Source: Geodermatophilus pulveris (GTDB lineage Bacteria; Actinomycetota; Actinomycetes; Mycobacteriales; Geodermatophilaceae). Taken from it: a stretch of DNA of 64,000 nt. Location: contig NZ_FZOO01000008.1 of NCBI RefSeq assembly GCF_900188375.1, forward strand, positions 124,001 to 188,000, in the 5' to 3' direction. The notes under the pieces are model-generated. The model did no database searches and was not told the origin of the DNA. It worked only from the letters and a program-made list of their open reading frames with translations. Made by a program: the position numbers and the translations under genes. How positions within the stretch are numbered: the stretch's first letter is position 1; each line of letters begins with the position of its first letter. Below are positions 1-8,694 of the stretch, piece after piece.

Positions 1-5
1 TAGCG

Positions 6-53
6 CCGCGCCCGGGGGGCGGCCGCGGGTCCGCGGTCGCCCCCCGGGCGCGG
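6..53 (-). terminator. Strong hairpin downstream of tctA
   Basis: A perfect 16-bp stem (6-21 pairs with 38-53) closes a 16-nt loop that contains a second CCGCGG/CCGCGG pairing. It lies just past the tctA stop codon and is the likely end of the tctCBA transcript. No T-tract follows, as is common in very GC-rich actinobacteria. Confidence 0.6.
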
Positions 54-79
54 TGGCCGGGGCTCGGTGGCCGGAACGC

Positions 80-1684
80 TCAGCGGCCGGGCCGGTCCTC
101 CTCGGGACGGCTGCGGGTCTCCACCGACACGGCGTCGGTCGTGCCGTGGTGGTGGTGCGCCTCCTCGATCTCGTGCACCGCGTCGTCCAGCACCGGCACG
201 TGCAGCCCCCGGCGCGGCAGCAGCCGGCGGACCAGCGGCCACAGCAGCACGAGCAGCACGACGGTGTAGACCACTGCCGAGAACGGGGTGATCAGGCCGG
301 ACAGCTCGCCGTTGCTGATCTGCAGGGCCGTGCGCAGCCGCTCCTCGGCGAACGGCCCGAGGATCGCCCCGATGATGGCCGGCAGCACCGGCAGCCCGTA
401 GCGGCGCATCATGAAGCCGAGCGCGCCGATGACCAGCAGCAGGAACAGGTCGAACGGCGAGGCGTTGGCCGCGTAGGCACCCAGGCTGGCGAAGAAGAGG
501 ATGCCCGCGTACAGGTACGAGCGCGGGATCCGCAGCAGCCGGGCCCACACCGGCGCCAGCGGCAGGTTGAGCAGCAGCAGCGCGGTGTTGCCGATGAACA
601 GGCTGGCGATCAGGCCCCAGACCAGCTCCGGCTCGTTGTCGAACAGCTGCGGCCCCGGCTCGATGCCGAAGCTGGTGATCGCCGCCAGCAGCACCGCCGC
701 GGTGGCCGTGACCGGGATGCCCAGGGTGAGCAGCGGCACCAGGCCGCCGGCGGCGGAGGCGTTGTTCGTCGCCTCCGGTCCGGCCACGCCCTCGATGGCA
801 CCGTGCCCGAACTCCTCCGGGTGCTTGCTCAGCCGCTTCTCGGTGACGTAGGAGAGGAACGTCGGGATCTCCGCCCCGCCGGCGGGCACGGCGCCGAACG
901 GGAAGCCGATCGCGGTGCCGCGCAGCCACGGCTTCCACGACCGCCGCCAGTCCTCCCGGCTCATCCGCGGGTTGCCCACCGGGATGACCTCGACCGGGCG
1001 GCGGCGCAGGTGCGCGGCGATCCACAGCGCCTCGCCGACGGCGAACAGGCCCACCGCGACGACGACGACGTCGATCCCGTCGGCCAGCTCCGGGACGCCG
1101 AAGGTCAGCCGCTGCTGCCCGGAGCTGCGGTCGATGCCGACCAGGCCGATGGTCAGGCCCAGGCCCAGGGCGGCCAGCCCGCGGACCCGGGAGCTGCCCA
1201 GCACCGAGGTCACCGCGATGAAGGCCAGCACCATGACGGCGAAGTAGTCGGCCTGCCCGACGCCGACGGCGAGGTCGGCGACGGTCGGGGCGAGCAGGGC
1301 CAGCAGCAGGGTGGCGATCGTGCCGGCGATGAACGAGCCGATCGCCGCGGTCGCCAGTGCCTGCGCGGCTCGGCCGGAGCGGGCCATCTTGTTGCCCTCG
1401 AGGGCGGTGACCACCGAGGCGCTCTCGCCGGGGGTGTTGAGCAGGATCGACGTCGTCGAACCGCCGTACATGCCGCCGTAGTAGATGCCGGCGAACATGA
1501 TCAGCGCGGTGGTGGCGTCCAGGCTGCGGGTCAGCGGCAGCAGCAGCGCGACGGCCATCGCCGGGCCGATGCCGGGCAGCACGCCGATCGCGGTGCCCAG
1601 CAGCACGCCGAGCAGCGCGAACATGAGGTTCTCCGGCGTCAGCGCGGTGGCGAACCCGTTCGCGAGCTCGCTGAAGGCGCCCAT
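80..1684 (-). CDS. tctA: Tripartite tricarboxylate transporter permease TctA
   Basis: Large membrane subunit of a TTT-family solute transporter, which imports carboxylates using an ion gradient and a periplasmic-type binding protein. The 534-residue protein is hydrophobic with about ten or more membrane segments. It carries the glycine/proline-rich TctA hallmarks [15 protein letters not shown] (near residue 35) and [20 protein letters not shown] (near residue 70). The charged C-terminal tail has a short histidine run. It is last in the tctC-tctB-tctA operon; its ATG overlaps the tctB stop by one base. The family assignment is firm. The substrate (citrate, tartrate, another di/tricarboxylate) cannot be read from the sequence. 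Confidence 0.95.
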   Translation of the reverse strand: MGAFSELANGFATALTPENLMFALLGVLLGTAIGVLPGIGPAMAVALLLPLTRSLDATTALIMFAGIYYGGMYGGSTTSILLNTPGESASVVTALEGNKMARSGRAAQALATAAIGSFIAGTIATLLLALLAPTVADLAVGVGQADYFAVMVLAFIAVTSVLGSSRVRGLAALGLGLTIGLVGIDRSSGQQRLTFGVPELADGIDVVVVAVGLFAVGEALWIAAHLRRRPVEVIPVGNPRMSREDWRRSWKPWLRGTAIGFPFGAVPAGGAEIPTFLSYVTEKRLSKHPEEFGHGAIEGVAGPEATNNASAAGGLVPLLTLGIPVTATAAVLLAAITSFGIEPGPQLFDNEPELVWGLIASLFIGNTALLLLNLPLAPVWARLLRIPRSYLYAGILFFASLGAYAANASPFDLFLLLVIGALGFMMRRYGLPVLPAIIGAILGPFAEERLRTALQISNGELSGLITPFSAVVYTVVLLVLLWPLVRRLLPRRGLHVPVLDDAVHEIEEAHHHHGTTDAVSVETRSRPEEDRPGR

Positions 1685-2193
1685 CAGAGGATCCCCTGCA
1701 GCACGCCGACCGGCAGGGCGATGCCCAGGCCGAGCACGAACAGGTACCAGCTGCCGACCGACAGCACGACGGCGATGGCCAGGTCGCGCACCGGGTGCCG
1801 GCTGCCGAGGGCGAACGCCGAGCCCCAGAAGAGGATCGCGCCGGACACCGGCCAGCCGAGCGGCTCGATGAGCAGCGCGTTGGCGACGAAGGCCGCGGCC
1901 AGCAGCGCGATGGTCCGCCAGTCGCTGCCGCTGGTGAGATCGACGTCCTCACCGCCCTCCGGCTCGCCCCGGCCGCCGCGCAGCACGTCGACGGCGAGGA
2001 CGGCGGCGACGACGACCAGCAGCCCGCCGACCAGCAGCGGCACCGTCCGCGGCCCCACCGGGCCGCGCACGATCAGGCTCTCCTCCAGCAGCGCCGCCTG
2101 GACGATCACCAGCACGCCGAGCCCGCCCAGGAACAGGGCCACCCCGAACTCGGAGCGGCCCCGTCCCCGGAGACCGGTCGAGGGGGAGCTCAC
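1684..2193 (-). CDS. tctB: Tripartite tricarboxylate transporter small membrane subunit TctB
   Basis: Small membrane component of the TTT transporter, 169 residues with four predicted membrane segments (starting near residues 15, 50, 95 and 135), the usual size and layout of TctB. The sequence is poorly conserved, so the call rests mainly on its position between tctC and tctA and on topology. It starts at a GTG overlapping the tctC stop by four bases and ends overlapping tctA by one base, which implies translational coupling of all three subunits. Confidence 0.9.
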   Translation of the reverse strand: MSSPSTGLRGRGRSEFGVALFLGGLGVLVIVQAALLEESLIVRGPVGPRTVPLLVGGLLVVVAAVLAVDVLRGGRGEPEGGEDVDLTSGSDWRTIALLAAAFVANALLIEPLGWPVSGAILFWGSAFALGSRHPVRDLAIAVVLSVGSWYLFVLGLGIALPVGVLQGIL

Positions 2194-3194
2194 GCCAGCC
2201 CCAGCTCACCCAGGACGCCCTGCACCCGCTGGCTCTCCTCGTCGATGAAGGCGCCGAACTCGTCACCGGCGAGGAAGGCGTCGGTCCAGCCCTGCTCCTC
2301 GAGCACCTGCTGCCAGGCCTCGCTGGCGTGCATCTCGGTGACCAGGTCGACGTGCCGCTGGGCCTCCTCGGCGGAGATGCCCGGGGCGGCCACGATGCCC
2401 CGCCAGTTGGTGAAGACCAGGTCCACGCCCTGCTCGGTGAGGGTCGGCGCGTCGACGCCCTCCACCCGCTCCTCGGTGGTGACGCCGAGGATGCGCACCT
2501 CGCCGGCCGAGGCCTGCTCGGCCACCTCGCCGACGCCGGTGGCGCCCGCGGCGATCTGCCCGCCGAGGATGCCGGCCAGCAACTCGCCGCCGCCGTCGTA
2601 GGCGATGTAGTTGACCGCCGTCGGGTCCACGCCCACCTCCTGGGCGAGCAGCATCGCGGTCAGGTGGTCCGGGCCGCCGGGGTTGGAGGCGCCGCCGACC
2701 GGCACGGTGCCGGGGTCGGCGCTCCACGCCTGCACCAGCTGGTCCAGCGTCTGGTAGGGGGAGTCGGCGGGGACGACGATCGCCTCGGCCTCCTCGATCA
2801 GCCGGGCCACGGGGGTGGTCTGGTCCAGCGTCGCCTCGGACCGGTTGCTGTACTGCGCGCCGACGACGCCGAGGCCCATCTGCATGAGCATGTCCGCGTT
2901 GGCCTCCTCGTTGACCAGCCGCTGCAGGCCCACGGTGCCGCCGGCGCCCTCGAGGTTGAACACCTCGATGCCCTGGGCCAGCTCCTCGTCCTCCATCACC
3001 TGGGCCGCCGCGCGGGCGGTGGTGTCGTAGCCGCTGCCCGGCGAGTTGGGGACCAGCAGCCGCAGGCCGCTGACCGGGCCGTCGGCCGCGCCACCGGCCG
3101 CCGAGCCGCCCTCGGCGGTGGTGCCGCAGCCGGTCAGCAGCAGCCCGGCGGCCAGGGCGCCCGCCGTGAGACTCCGCAGGGGAGCAGTGCGCAT
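2190..3194 (-). CDS. tctC: TctC/Bug-type solute-binding lipoprotein
   Basis: Extracytoplasmic binding protein of the TTT transporter (tripartite tricarboxylate receptor family). The 334-residue precursor has a lipoprotein signal peptide with lipobox LLTGC (lipidated cysteine at residue 23). The mature part has family signatures LLVPNSPGSGYDTTAR and, further on, NPGGPDHLTA. It begins at ATG 3194 behind a strong AGGAGG ribosome-binding site. As first gene of the operon, divergent from a CitA-type sensor kinase, it is probably induced by its own ligand through that two-component system (inference). Confidence 0.95.
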   Translation of the reverse strand: MRTAPLRSLTAGALAAGLLLTGCGTTAEGGSAAGGAADGPVSGLRLLVPNSPGSGYDTTARAAAQVMEDEELAQGIEVFNLEGAGGTVGLQRLVNEEANADMLMQMGLGVVGAQYSNRSEATLDQTTPVARLIEEAEAIVVPADSPYQTLDQLVQAWSADPGTVPVGGASNPGGPDHLTAMLLAQEVGVDPTAVNYIAYDGGGELLAGILGGQIAAGATGVGEVAEQASAGEVRILGVTTEERVEGVDAPTLTEQGVDLVFTNWRGIVAAPGISAEEAQRHVDLVTEMHASEAWQQVLEEQGWTDAFLAGDEFGAFIDEESQRVQGVLGELGLA

Positions 3195-3287
3195 GTCGTG
3201 CCTCCTGTGTGTCGGGCGGGTGTCCGCCGCTCGCAGGGACCGTCGCAGCGGCCGTGGCGCGTGTCACGCTTGCGTCCGCATCGGACC

Positions 3288-3301
3288 TTGTGGTCGTTGT
3301 G
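3288..3301. promoter_or_regulatory. TTGTG direct repeat between tctC and the sensor kinase
   Basis: Two TTGTG pentamers 9 bp apart (3288-3292 and 3297-3301) stand out in the 175-bp divergent intergenic region. This is a possible response-regulator site. No clear -10/-35 pair is visible beside it, so the call is weak. Confidence 0.25.
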
Positions 3302-3369
3302 TCCCCGGCGGTCGGCCGCGGCGGCCCGGGGTGGAATGGCCGTCCCGTCCCCGACCCCCAGGAGGGCCC

Positions 3370-4959
3370 GTGACCCGGCGGCTCTCGCTCGCCGGCCAGC
3401 TGCTCGCGCTGCAGGTGGTCATCGTCTGCGCCGTCCTCGTCGGCGTCGCCGCGGTCACGGTCGCCCAGTCGACCTCCCGCGCCGAGGAGGTGGAGAGCCG
3501 CCGCGCCCTGCAGGTCGCCGAGACGCTGGCCAACGCCCGGGCCACCCGGGAGGCGATGGCCGACGGCCTGCTGGAGTACGTCCGGATCGCGGCGGAGAAC
3601 AGCCGCAGCACCTCCGGCTCCGGCGACGTCGTGGTCGCCGCGGCCGACGGCACCGTGCTGGCCAGCGCCGACCCCGGCCTGCTGGGGGACCGCTACGAGC
3701 TGGGCGCCAGCCGGGTGCTCGAGGGCCGGTCCTGGACCGGGGACGTCGACGTGGACGACGGCCGGGCCGCGGTCGCGATGGCCCCGGTCTACTCCGCGCG
3801 GGGCGACGCGGTGCAGGGGTTCGTGGCGGTGCAGCGGCCCTACCCCGGCGTGCTCGGCGGGCTGGCGGTGGCGGCGCCCAACCTGCTCACCTACCTGGGG
3901 CTGGCCAGCGCCATCGGCATCGGCGGCTCGCTGCTGCTGGCCCGGCGGGTCAAGCGGCAGACCCTCGGCCTGGAGCCGGCGGCGATCGCCGGCCTGGCCG
4001 AGCACCGCGACGCGATGCTGCACGGCATCCGCGAGGGCGTCGTCGGCCTGGATCTGCAGGGCCGCGTCACGCTGGTCAACGACGAGGCGATCCGGTTGCT
4101 GCGCATCCCCGGCGACGCGCTGGGCCGCACGCTGGCCGAGCTGGGCGTGGCCGGCGAGGTGGCCGACGCGCTCACCTCGCCCGGCGTCGAGCGGGACCGG
4201 GCGCTGGGCAGCGCCGGGCGGGTGCTGGTGGTCAACCGGCTGCCGCTGCGCAGCCGCGGCCGGCCGATCGGCTCGGTCACCACGCTGCGCGACCGCACCG
4301 AGCTGCTCGAGCTGCGCCGCGAGCTCGACCTCACCCGGCACGTCACCGACACGCTGCGGGCCCAGGCGCACGAGTTCGACAACCGGCTGCACACCATCGC
4401 CGGCCTCATCGAGCTCGGGGAGGCCGAGGAGGCGGTGCGCTTCGTGCACCGGGTGAGCAGCAGCCGCTCGGAGTTCGGCGCCGCCGTCACCGCCGCGGTG
4501 CGCGACCCGGCGCTGGCCGCGCTGCTCGTCGCCAAGGCCAGCCAGGCCACCGAGCGCGGCGTGGAGCTGCGCGTCGCCCCCGACTCCGGCCTGCCCGCCC
4601 TCCCGCCGGAGCTGAGCGCGGACGTCGCCACCGTCGTCGGCAACCTGGTCGACAACGCGGTGGACGCCGCCGCCAGCGCCGAGCAGCGCTGGGTCGAGGT
4701 GGGCCTGGGCCTGGTCGACGGCGAGGTGGACGTCGTCGTCCGCGACTCCGGCCCGGGCGTCCCGCCGGGCATGGAGGCCGAGGTCTTCCGGCGCGGGGTG
4801 TCCACCAAGGACGGCGCGGTGCCCGGCGGGCGGGGCATCGGGCTGTCCCTGGTGCACCTGGTGTGCACCCGCCGCGGCGGGGAGGTGACCGCCAGCTCGG
4901 CCGGCGGCTCGGTGTTCACCGCGCGGCTGCCCGCCGGACCGGCCCTGGTGGACGCGTGA
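3370..4959 (+). CDS. CitA/DcuS-family sensor histidine kinase
   Basis: Membrane sensor kinase, 529 residues. Domains in order: membrane segment (about 9-33), an extracytoplasmic Cache/PAS-like sensor (about 40-170), a second membrane segment (about 172-195), a cytoplasmic PAS domain (about 205-310), a SpoOB-type dimerisation region with phospho-acceptor His334 in AHEFDNRLH, and an HATPase domain with N-box NLVDNAVDAA, G1 DSGPGVPPG and G2 GRGIGLSL. This layout is typical of citrate/C4-dicarboxylate sensors. GTG 3370 is chosen because the reading begins at the first membrane segment and a GGAGG lies just upstream. Its stop overlaps the response regulator by four bases. Divergent from tctCBA, it most likely senses the transporter's substrate. 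Confidence 0.92.
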   Translation: MTRRLSLAGQLLALQVVIVCAVLVGVAAVTVAQSTSRAEEVESRRALQVAETLANARATREAMADGLLEYVRIAAENSRSTSGSGDVVVAAADGTVLASADPGLLGDRYELGASRVLEGRSWTGDVDVDDGRAAVAMAPVYSARGDAVQGFVAVQRPYPGVLGGLAVAAPNLLTYLGLASAIGIGGSLLLARRVKRQTLGLEPAAIAGLAEHRDAMLHGIREGVVGLDLQGRVTLVNDEAIRLLRIPGDALGRTLAELGVAGEVADALTSPGVERDRALGSAGRVLVVNRLPLRSRGRPIGSVTTLRDRTELLELRRELDLTRHVTDTLRAQAHEFDNRLHTIAGLIELGEAEEAVRFVHRVSSSRSEFGAAVTAAVRDPALAALLVAKASQATERGVELRVAPDSGLPALPPELSADVATVVGNLVDNAVDAAASAEQRWVEVGLGLVDGEVDVVVRDSGPGVPPGMEAEVFRRGVSTKDGAVPGGRGIGLSLVHLVCTRRGGEVTASSAGGSVFTARLPAGPALVDA

Positions 4960-5663
4960 CCGCCCGTGACATCGGGGTGCTCATCGTCGACGACGACTTC
5001 ATGGTCGCCCGGGTGCACGCCGGGTTCGTGGCCGCCCTCGACGGCTTCACGGTCGTCGGGACGGCGTCCACCGGTGCCGGCGCGCTCGCCGAGGTGGCCC
5101 GGCTGCGGCCGGACCTGGTGCTGCTCGACGTCTACCTGCCGGACATGACCGGCCTGGAGGTGCTGCGCCGGCTGCGGGCCGGCGGCGCGCCGGTCGACGT
5201 GGTCGTCATCAGCGCCGCGCGGGACGCCGAGAGCATCCGCAGCGCCCTGCACGGCGGCGTCCTGCACTACCTGGTCAAGCCCTTCGACCGGCAGACCTTC
5301 CAGACCCGGCTGCGCGAGTACGCCGCGCTGCGCGCCGAGCTGGCCACGCTGCAGGACGCCGGGCAGGCCGACGTGGACCGGGTCTTCGCCGGCGTGCGCG
5401 GCGGGGGCCGGACGGCGCCGGTCACCCCGAAGGGGATCGCGCCGGAGACGCTGGAGCTGGTGCGCGGGGCGCTGCAGGAGGCCGGCGCCGACGGCCTGTC
5501 GGCCACCCAGTGCAGCGAGGTGACCGGGCTGGCCCGGGTCAGCGCCCGCCGCTACCTCGAGCAGCTGGTCGCCCGGCAGGAGGCCGACGTCCGCCAGCGC
5601 TACGGCACCGCCGGGCGCCCGGAGCGGCGGTTCACCCTCCGGGCCGCCCACCGGCCCGCCTAG
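4956..5663 (+). CDS. CitB/DcuR-family response regulator
   Basis: Cytoplasmic DNA-binding response regulator, 235 residues. The receiver domain has the acidic pocket VDDDF near residue 10, phospho-acceptor Asp58 in LLDVYLPD, and the conserved Lys in YLVKPF. The C-terminal third (LSATQCSEVTGLARVSARRY) is the winged-helix output domain of the CitB/DctR type. GTG 4956 overlaps the kinase stop. The partner kinase and divergent tctCBA point to transporter control; USP downstream may be a second target or simply a neighbour. Confidence 0.92.
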   Translation: MTARDIGVLIVDDDFMVARVHAGFVAALDGFTVVGTASTGAGALAEVARLRPDLVLLDVYLPDMTGLEVLRRLRAGGAPVDVVVISAARDAESIRSALHGGVLHYLVKPFDRQTFQTRLREYAALRAELATLQDAGQADVDRVFAGVRGGGRTAPVTPKGIAPETLELVRGALQEAGADGLSATQCSEVTGLARVSARRYLEQLVARQEADVRQRYGTAGRPERRFTLRAAHRPA

Positions 5664-5666
5664 CCT
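5661..5666 (+). promoter_or_regulatory. -10 element TAGCCT for leaderless USP gene
   Basis: TAGCCT sits 7 nt before the USP ATG and overlaps the regulator's stop codon. A transcript from here would begin at or next to the start codon. Confidence 0.45.
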
Positions 5667-5673
5667 GTCGCCC

Positions 5674-6069
5674 ATGACCATCGTCGTGGGCTACGTGCCC
5701 ACCCCCGAGGGCGAGGCCGCGCTGGACGCCGCGATCGCCGAGGCCAGCCTGCGCAACGAGCCCCTGCACGTCCTCAACAGCGCCCGCGGCGACGTGCTGG
5801 CCGACGCGCGGTTCGCCTCCGAGCGGGCGCTGGACGAGGTCCGCGCCAAGCTGGACCGCGCCGGCGTGGTGTACGAGATCGAGCAGCGGGTGGCCGGCCA
5901 CGAGGCCTCCGACGAGGTCGTGGACGCCGCCGAGCGGGTCAAGGCCAGCCTCATCGTCATCGGCCTGCGCCGGCGCACCGCCACCGGGAAGCTGATCACC
6001 GGCAGCCGGGCCCAGCGGATCCTGCTCGACGCGCACTGCCCCGTCCTGGCGGTCAAGGCCAAGTACTAG
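5674..6069 (+). CDS. Universal stress protein (UspA family)
   Basis: Single-domain USP of 131 residues, a cytosolic nucleotide-binding alpha/beta protein. The N-terminal strand TIVVGYVPTPEG and the C-terminal GLRRRTATGKLITGS, matching the G-2x-G-9x-G(S/T) ATP-binding motif, are visible, so this is probably an ATP-binding member. ATG 5674 is 10 bases after the response-regulator stop with no ribosome-binding site but a -10-like TAGCCT, so a separate leaderless transcript is likely. USP genes beside carboxylate transporters are known, but its role here is unknown. Confidence 0.88.
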   Translation: MTIVVGYVPTPEGEAALDAAIAEASLRNEPLHVLNSARGDVLADARFASERALDEVRAKLDRAGVVYEIEQRVAGHEASDEVVDAAERVKASLIVIGLRRRTATGKLITGSRAQRILLDAHCPVLAVKAKY

Positions 6070-6071
6070 CG

Positions 6072-6126
6072 GACCCCGCCGCCCCCCACCCCTCGCAGGC
6101 TCGGGGCGGGGCCCTGCGGCAGGGCC
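6072..6126. repeat. Dispersed palindromic repeat, copy A
   Basis: GC-rich imperfect palindrome between the convergent USP and gntR genes. It shares a C-run followed by CCTCGC, a GCTCGG-type core and a CCCTGC block with copies at 41805, 59466 and (inverted) 60447 and 50790. It probably also serves as a bidirectional terminator. Confidence 0.55.
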
Positions 6127-6136
6127 GTTCCACACC

Positions 6137-6838
6137 TCATCCGAGGACGTCGAGGGCGTCGCCGGGGGCCTCGGCCAGGTTGCGGAAGATCGTCCGCAGG
6201 CTGAGCTCGAGGTGCCCGGCGGTCGCCGCGGCCGCCGCGTCGGCGTCCCCGGCCAGCAGCGCGTCGCAGACGGCCAGGTGCTCTCCGACGGAGACCTCCA
6301 CCCGCCGGGGGTCGAGGTGGGAGAGGTTGCGCAGCCGCGCGGTGTGCGGCCGCAGCTCCGCGATGGTGCGGCGCAGGTGCTCGTTGCGGGTCGCCCCGAC
6401 CACCGCCCAGTCGAACCGGTCGGCCAGCTCGTAGAACGCCCGGGACCGCGCCGGCGACGGCGGCTGCCGCTGGATCCGCGCGAAGCCCTCACGCATGCCG
6501 GCGAAGACCCCGTGCAGCTGCGGGTCGGCCGCGGCCGCCGCGGTGGCCTGCCGCACGGCCGGTGGCTCCAGCAGCGCGCGGAACTCGAACAGGTCCCGCA
6601 CGCTGCGCGCGGACACCCGGGACACGCGGGCGCCCTGCCGGGGCACCAGGTCGACCAGGCCCTCCGCGGCCAGCCGGCGCAGCGCCTCGCGCACCGGCGT
6701 GCGGGACGCCCCGGTGCGCGCGACGAGGGACAGCTCCGACAGCGGCGTCCCCGGCGCCAGCTCGCCGAGCTCGATCTCCTCCCGCAGCCGCCGGTGCACC
6801 CGGTCGGCCAGGCTGGCGCCGTCGTCCCCGGCGGTCAC
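6137..6838 (-). CDS. GntR-family (FCD/FadR subfamily) transcriptional regulator
   Basis: Ligand-responsive repressor of 233 residues. The N-terminal winged helix-turn-helix (about 10-75) includes LSLVARTGASRTPVREALRRL, the standard GntR recognition region, and the C-terminal helical FCD domain (about 85-215) would bind a carboxylate effector. GTG 6838 overlaps the stop of the upstream Ldh2 gene by four bases, so the two are co-transcribed. The 32-bp palindrome at 7908-7939 in the divergent promoter is its probable operator, so it likely controls both arms of the catabolic cluster. Confidence 0.92.
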   Translation of the reverse strand: MTAGDDGASLADRVHRRLREEIELGELAPGTPLSELSLVARTGASRTPVREALRRLAAEGLVDLVPRQGARVSRVSARSVRDLFEFRALLEPPAVRQATAAAAADPQLHGVFAGMREGFARIQRQPPSPARSRAFYELADRFDWAVVGATRNEHLRRTIAELRPHTARLRNLSHLDPRRVEVSVGEHLAVCDALLAGDADAAAAATAGHLELSLRTIFRNLAEAPGDALDVLG

Positions 6839-7887
6839 GGCCGCCCACCCGGGAACGGCACGCCGGTCTCCCCGCCGAGCCGCCGCAGCGCGGCCAGCGC
6901 GTCCCGGGCGAGGGCGATGCCCCCGGCGGCCAGGGCGGCGGCCTCCGCGCGGTCCTCGACCTCGCCGGGGGTGGACACCCGCTCGGCGCCCGGGGCCAGC
7001 GGCACCGACGTCACCTCCTCGACCAGCTGCCGCACGCGCGCGTGGTAGCCCGCGGGGTCGCCGAAGGCGGCCGGGTCCAGGGCCAGGAACAGGTGGCCCG
7101 CGCCGCTGCGCGCCTCCGGCTCGGCGGGCCCGTGGACGCCGGTGCCGACGGCGCTGCCGGTCAGCGCGCCGGACAGCACGTCCATCATGAACGCGATCGC
7201 GTACCCCTTGTGCCCGGCCATCGGCAGGACGACGCCGCGCAGGGCGTCGGCCGGGTCGGTGGTCGGCGCGCCGTCCGGGCCGAGCGCCCAGGACGCCGGG
7301 ACGGGCTCCCCGCGGCTGTGCGCGAGGTGGATCTTGCCGCGGGCCACCGCGGTGTTGGCGATGTCGAGGGCGAGCACCCGCCCGTCCGGGCCGGGCGCGG
7401 CGATCGACCACGGGTTGGTGCCGACCCGCGCCTCCCGGCCGCCCCAGGGCGCCATGGCCGGGCTGGCGTTGGTGGTGAGCAGGGCGACGAAGCCGTCGCG
7501 GGCGGCGCGGCGGGTGAACCACATGGCCGTGCCGAAGTGGCCGGAGTTGCGGACGCCGGCGACGCCGACGCCGTGGGTCCGCGCCCGCTCGGTCGCCGTC
7601 GCGCGGGCCCGGTCGGCGAGCACCTGGCCGATGCCGTCGCGGCCGTCGAGCAGCACCAGCGGGCCGGTGTCGGCGAGCACCGCCGGCGCGGTGACCGCCC
7701 GCATCGCGCCGGAGCGCAGCCGGGCCGCGTACCAGGGCAGCCGGAGCAGGCCGTGCGACTGGTGCCCCCACAGGTCGGCCTGGACCAGGCTGCCGGCGAC
7801 CAGCGCGGCGTCGTCCGCCGGCACGCCGAGGGCGGTCAGCACCCCCGTGCCGAACGCCCGCAGCCGCTCCGGCGCGATCCGGTCCAC
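6835..7887 (-). CDS. Ldh2/malate dehydrogenase-family NAD(P)-dependent oxidoreductase
   Basis: Member of the Ldh_2 family, 350 residues, which oxidises 2-hydroxy acids (malate, lactate, sulfolactate, ureidoglycolate) with NAD(P). Family motifs are GHQSHGLLRLPWY near residue 45, with the catalytic-region His, and RNSGHFGTAMWF near residue 120. GTG 7887 gives a normal N-terminus (MDRIAPERLRAF) and lies close downstream of the operator palindrome. It is co-transcribed with the GntR regulator and divergent from the ABM-cupin-dehydrogenase-RraA operon. The substrate is presumably a hydroxy acid of the same pathway. Confidence 0.9.
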   Translation of the reverse strand: MDRIAPERLRAFGTGVLTALGVPADDAALVAGSLVQADLWGHQSHGLLRLPWYAARLRSGAMRAVTAPAVLADTGPLVLLDGRDGIGQVLADRARATATERARTHGVGVAGVRNSGHFGTAMWFTRRAARDGFVALLTTNASPAMAPWGGREARVGTNPWSIAAPGPDGRVLALDIANTAVARGKIHLAHSRGEPVPASWALGPDGAPTTDPADALRGVVLPMAGHKGYAIAFMMDVLSGALTGSAVGTGVHGPAEPEARSGAGHLFLALDPAAFGDPAGYHARVRQLVEEVTSVPLAPGAERVSTPGEVEDRAEAAALAAGGIALARDALAALRRLGGETGVPFPGGRP

Positions 7888-7907
7888 CGCTTGCCTCCCC
7901 GCCGTGA

Positions 7908-7939
7908 TGTGTGCTGAGCTGTATACAGCTTGGCACACA
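7908..7939. promoter_or_regulatory. 32-bp GntR operator palindrome
   Basis: The inner 14 bp AGCTGTATACAGCT (7917-7930) is a perfect palindrome. After two unpaired bases on each side it is flanked by TGTGTGC (7908-7914) and GCACACA (7933-7939), so 28 of 32 positions are symmetric. It lies between the divergent Ldh2-gntR and ABM operons, 20 bp from one start and 18 bp from the other, as expected of an FCD-type GntR operator. Confidence 0.8.
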
Positions 7940-7957
7940 ACGACGGGGAGGACCACG

Positions 7958-8269
7958 GTGTTCAGCCTGGTGGTGCAGATGCAGGTGCGACCGGGCCGGC
8001 GGGATGAGTTCCTGACCGGCATGGCCGCCAACGCGGCGGCGTCCGTCCGCGAGGAGCCGGGGTGCCTGCGCTTCGACGTCTGCTCGGTCGCCGACGACCC
8101 CGACCGCTTCGTGCTCTACGAGCTCTACCGCGACGCGGACGCCTTCGCCGCGCACAAGGCGTCCGCGCACTTCGCGCGGTGGCGGCAGGTCGCGGAGCAG
8201 GTGGTCGCGGGTCAGGTGAACACCCCCGGCGAGCTGCTGGTCAGCCACACGACCGGGGAGTCGGCATGA
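7958..8269 (+). CDS. Antibiotic biosynthesis monooxygenase (ABM/YgiN-like) domain protein
   Basis: Small dimeric alpha/beta-barrel protein of 103 residues, the usual ABM size. The fold is suggested by VVQMQVRPGRRDEFL at the start, EEPGCLRFDVC in the middle and FVLYELYRDADAFAAH following. Members are cofactor-free monooxygenases or lyases, and many are accessory proteins in catabolic operons. GTG 7958 has a GGGGAGG upstream. It is first in a four-gene operon and directly downstream of the GntR operator; its stop overlaps the cupin start (ATGA). Confidence 0.88.
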   Translation: MFSLVVQMQVRPGRRDEFLTGMAANAAASVREEPGCLRFDVCSVADDPDRFVLYELYRDADAFAAHKASAHFARWRQVAEQVVAGQVNTPGELLVSHTTGESA

Positions 8270-8694
8270 GCCGGCCGGTGCCGCCGTCGCTGGTGCTGCG
8301 GCCCGACGGGATCGAGCGCTTCGACCGCGGCAACGGGGTCACCACGATCCCGTTCGTGGGCAGGTGGAACTGCGCGACCAACACGGTCACCACCGGGATG
8401 ACCGTGTTCGCGCCCGGCACCGGCATCCCGCTGCACTCGCACAACGTCGAGGAGACGGTGCTGGTGTTCGACGGCGAGGCCACCGCCGTCGTGGGGGACG
8501 ACGAGTTCGACCTGGTCGCCGGGGAGGCCACCTGGGTGCCGGCCGGGGTGCCGCACTGCTTCCGCAACCGCGGCGCGGGCCCGATGACCATCTACTGGGT
8601 CTACGGCGGCCGCGACGTCACCCGGACGATCACCGCGACCGGCGAGACGGTCGAGCACCTGTCCGACGCCGACAGGGGAGCGACCCCGGCATGA
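8266..8694 (+). CDS. Cupin-domain protein
   Basis: Single cupin_2 barrel of 142 residues. Cupin motif 1 is seen in [21 protein letters not shown] (two His and a Glu as metal ligands) and motif 2 in [12 protein letters not shown] (third His). It is therefore a likely metal-binding isomerase, dioxygenase or small-acid-binding protein. ATG 8266 overlaps the ABM stop and its own stop overlaps the dehydrogenase start. Its substrate is unknown; the operon suggests it acts on a carboxylate intermediate. Confidence 0.88.
   Translation: MSRPVPPSLVLRPDGIERFDRGNGVTTIPFVGRWNCATNTVTTGMTVFAPGTGIPLHSHNVEETVLVFDGEATAVVGDDEFDLVAGEATWVPAGVPHCFRNRGAGPMTIYWVYGGRDVTRTITATGETVEHLSDADRGATPA

Noticed and set aside
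53-2248. 731-residue plus-strand frame antisense to tctAB
   Set aside because: It is an Arg/Gly/Gln-rich antisense shadow of tctA/tctB with no domain or signal; the very high third-position GC opens such frames across the window (also at 2263-4857 and 11372-15400).
2328-5663. 1111-residue plus-strand frame
   Set aside because: Only its last 235 residues (response regulator, from GTG 4956) have protein character; the rest is antisense to tctC and out of frame with the kinase.
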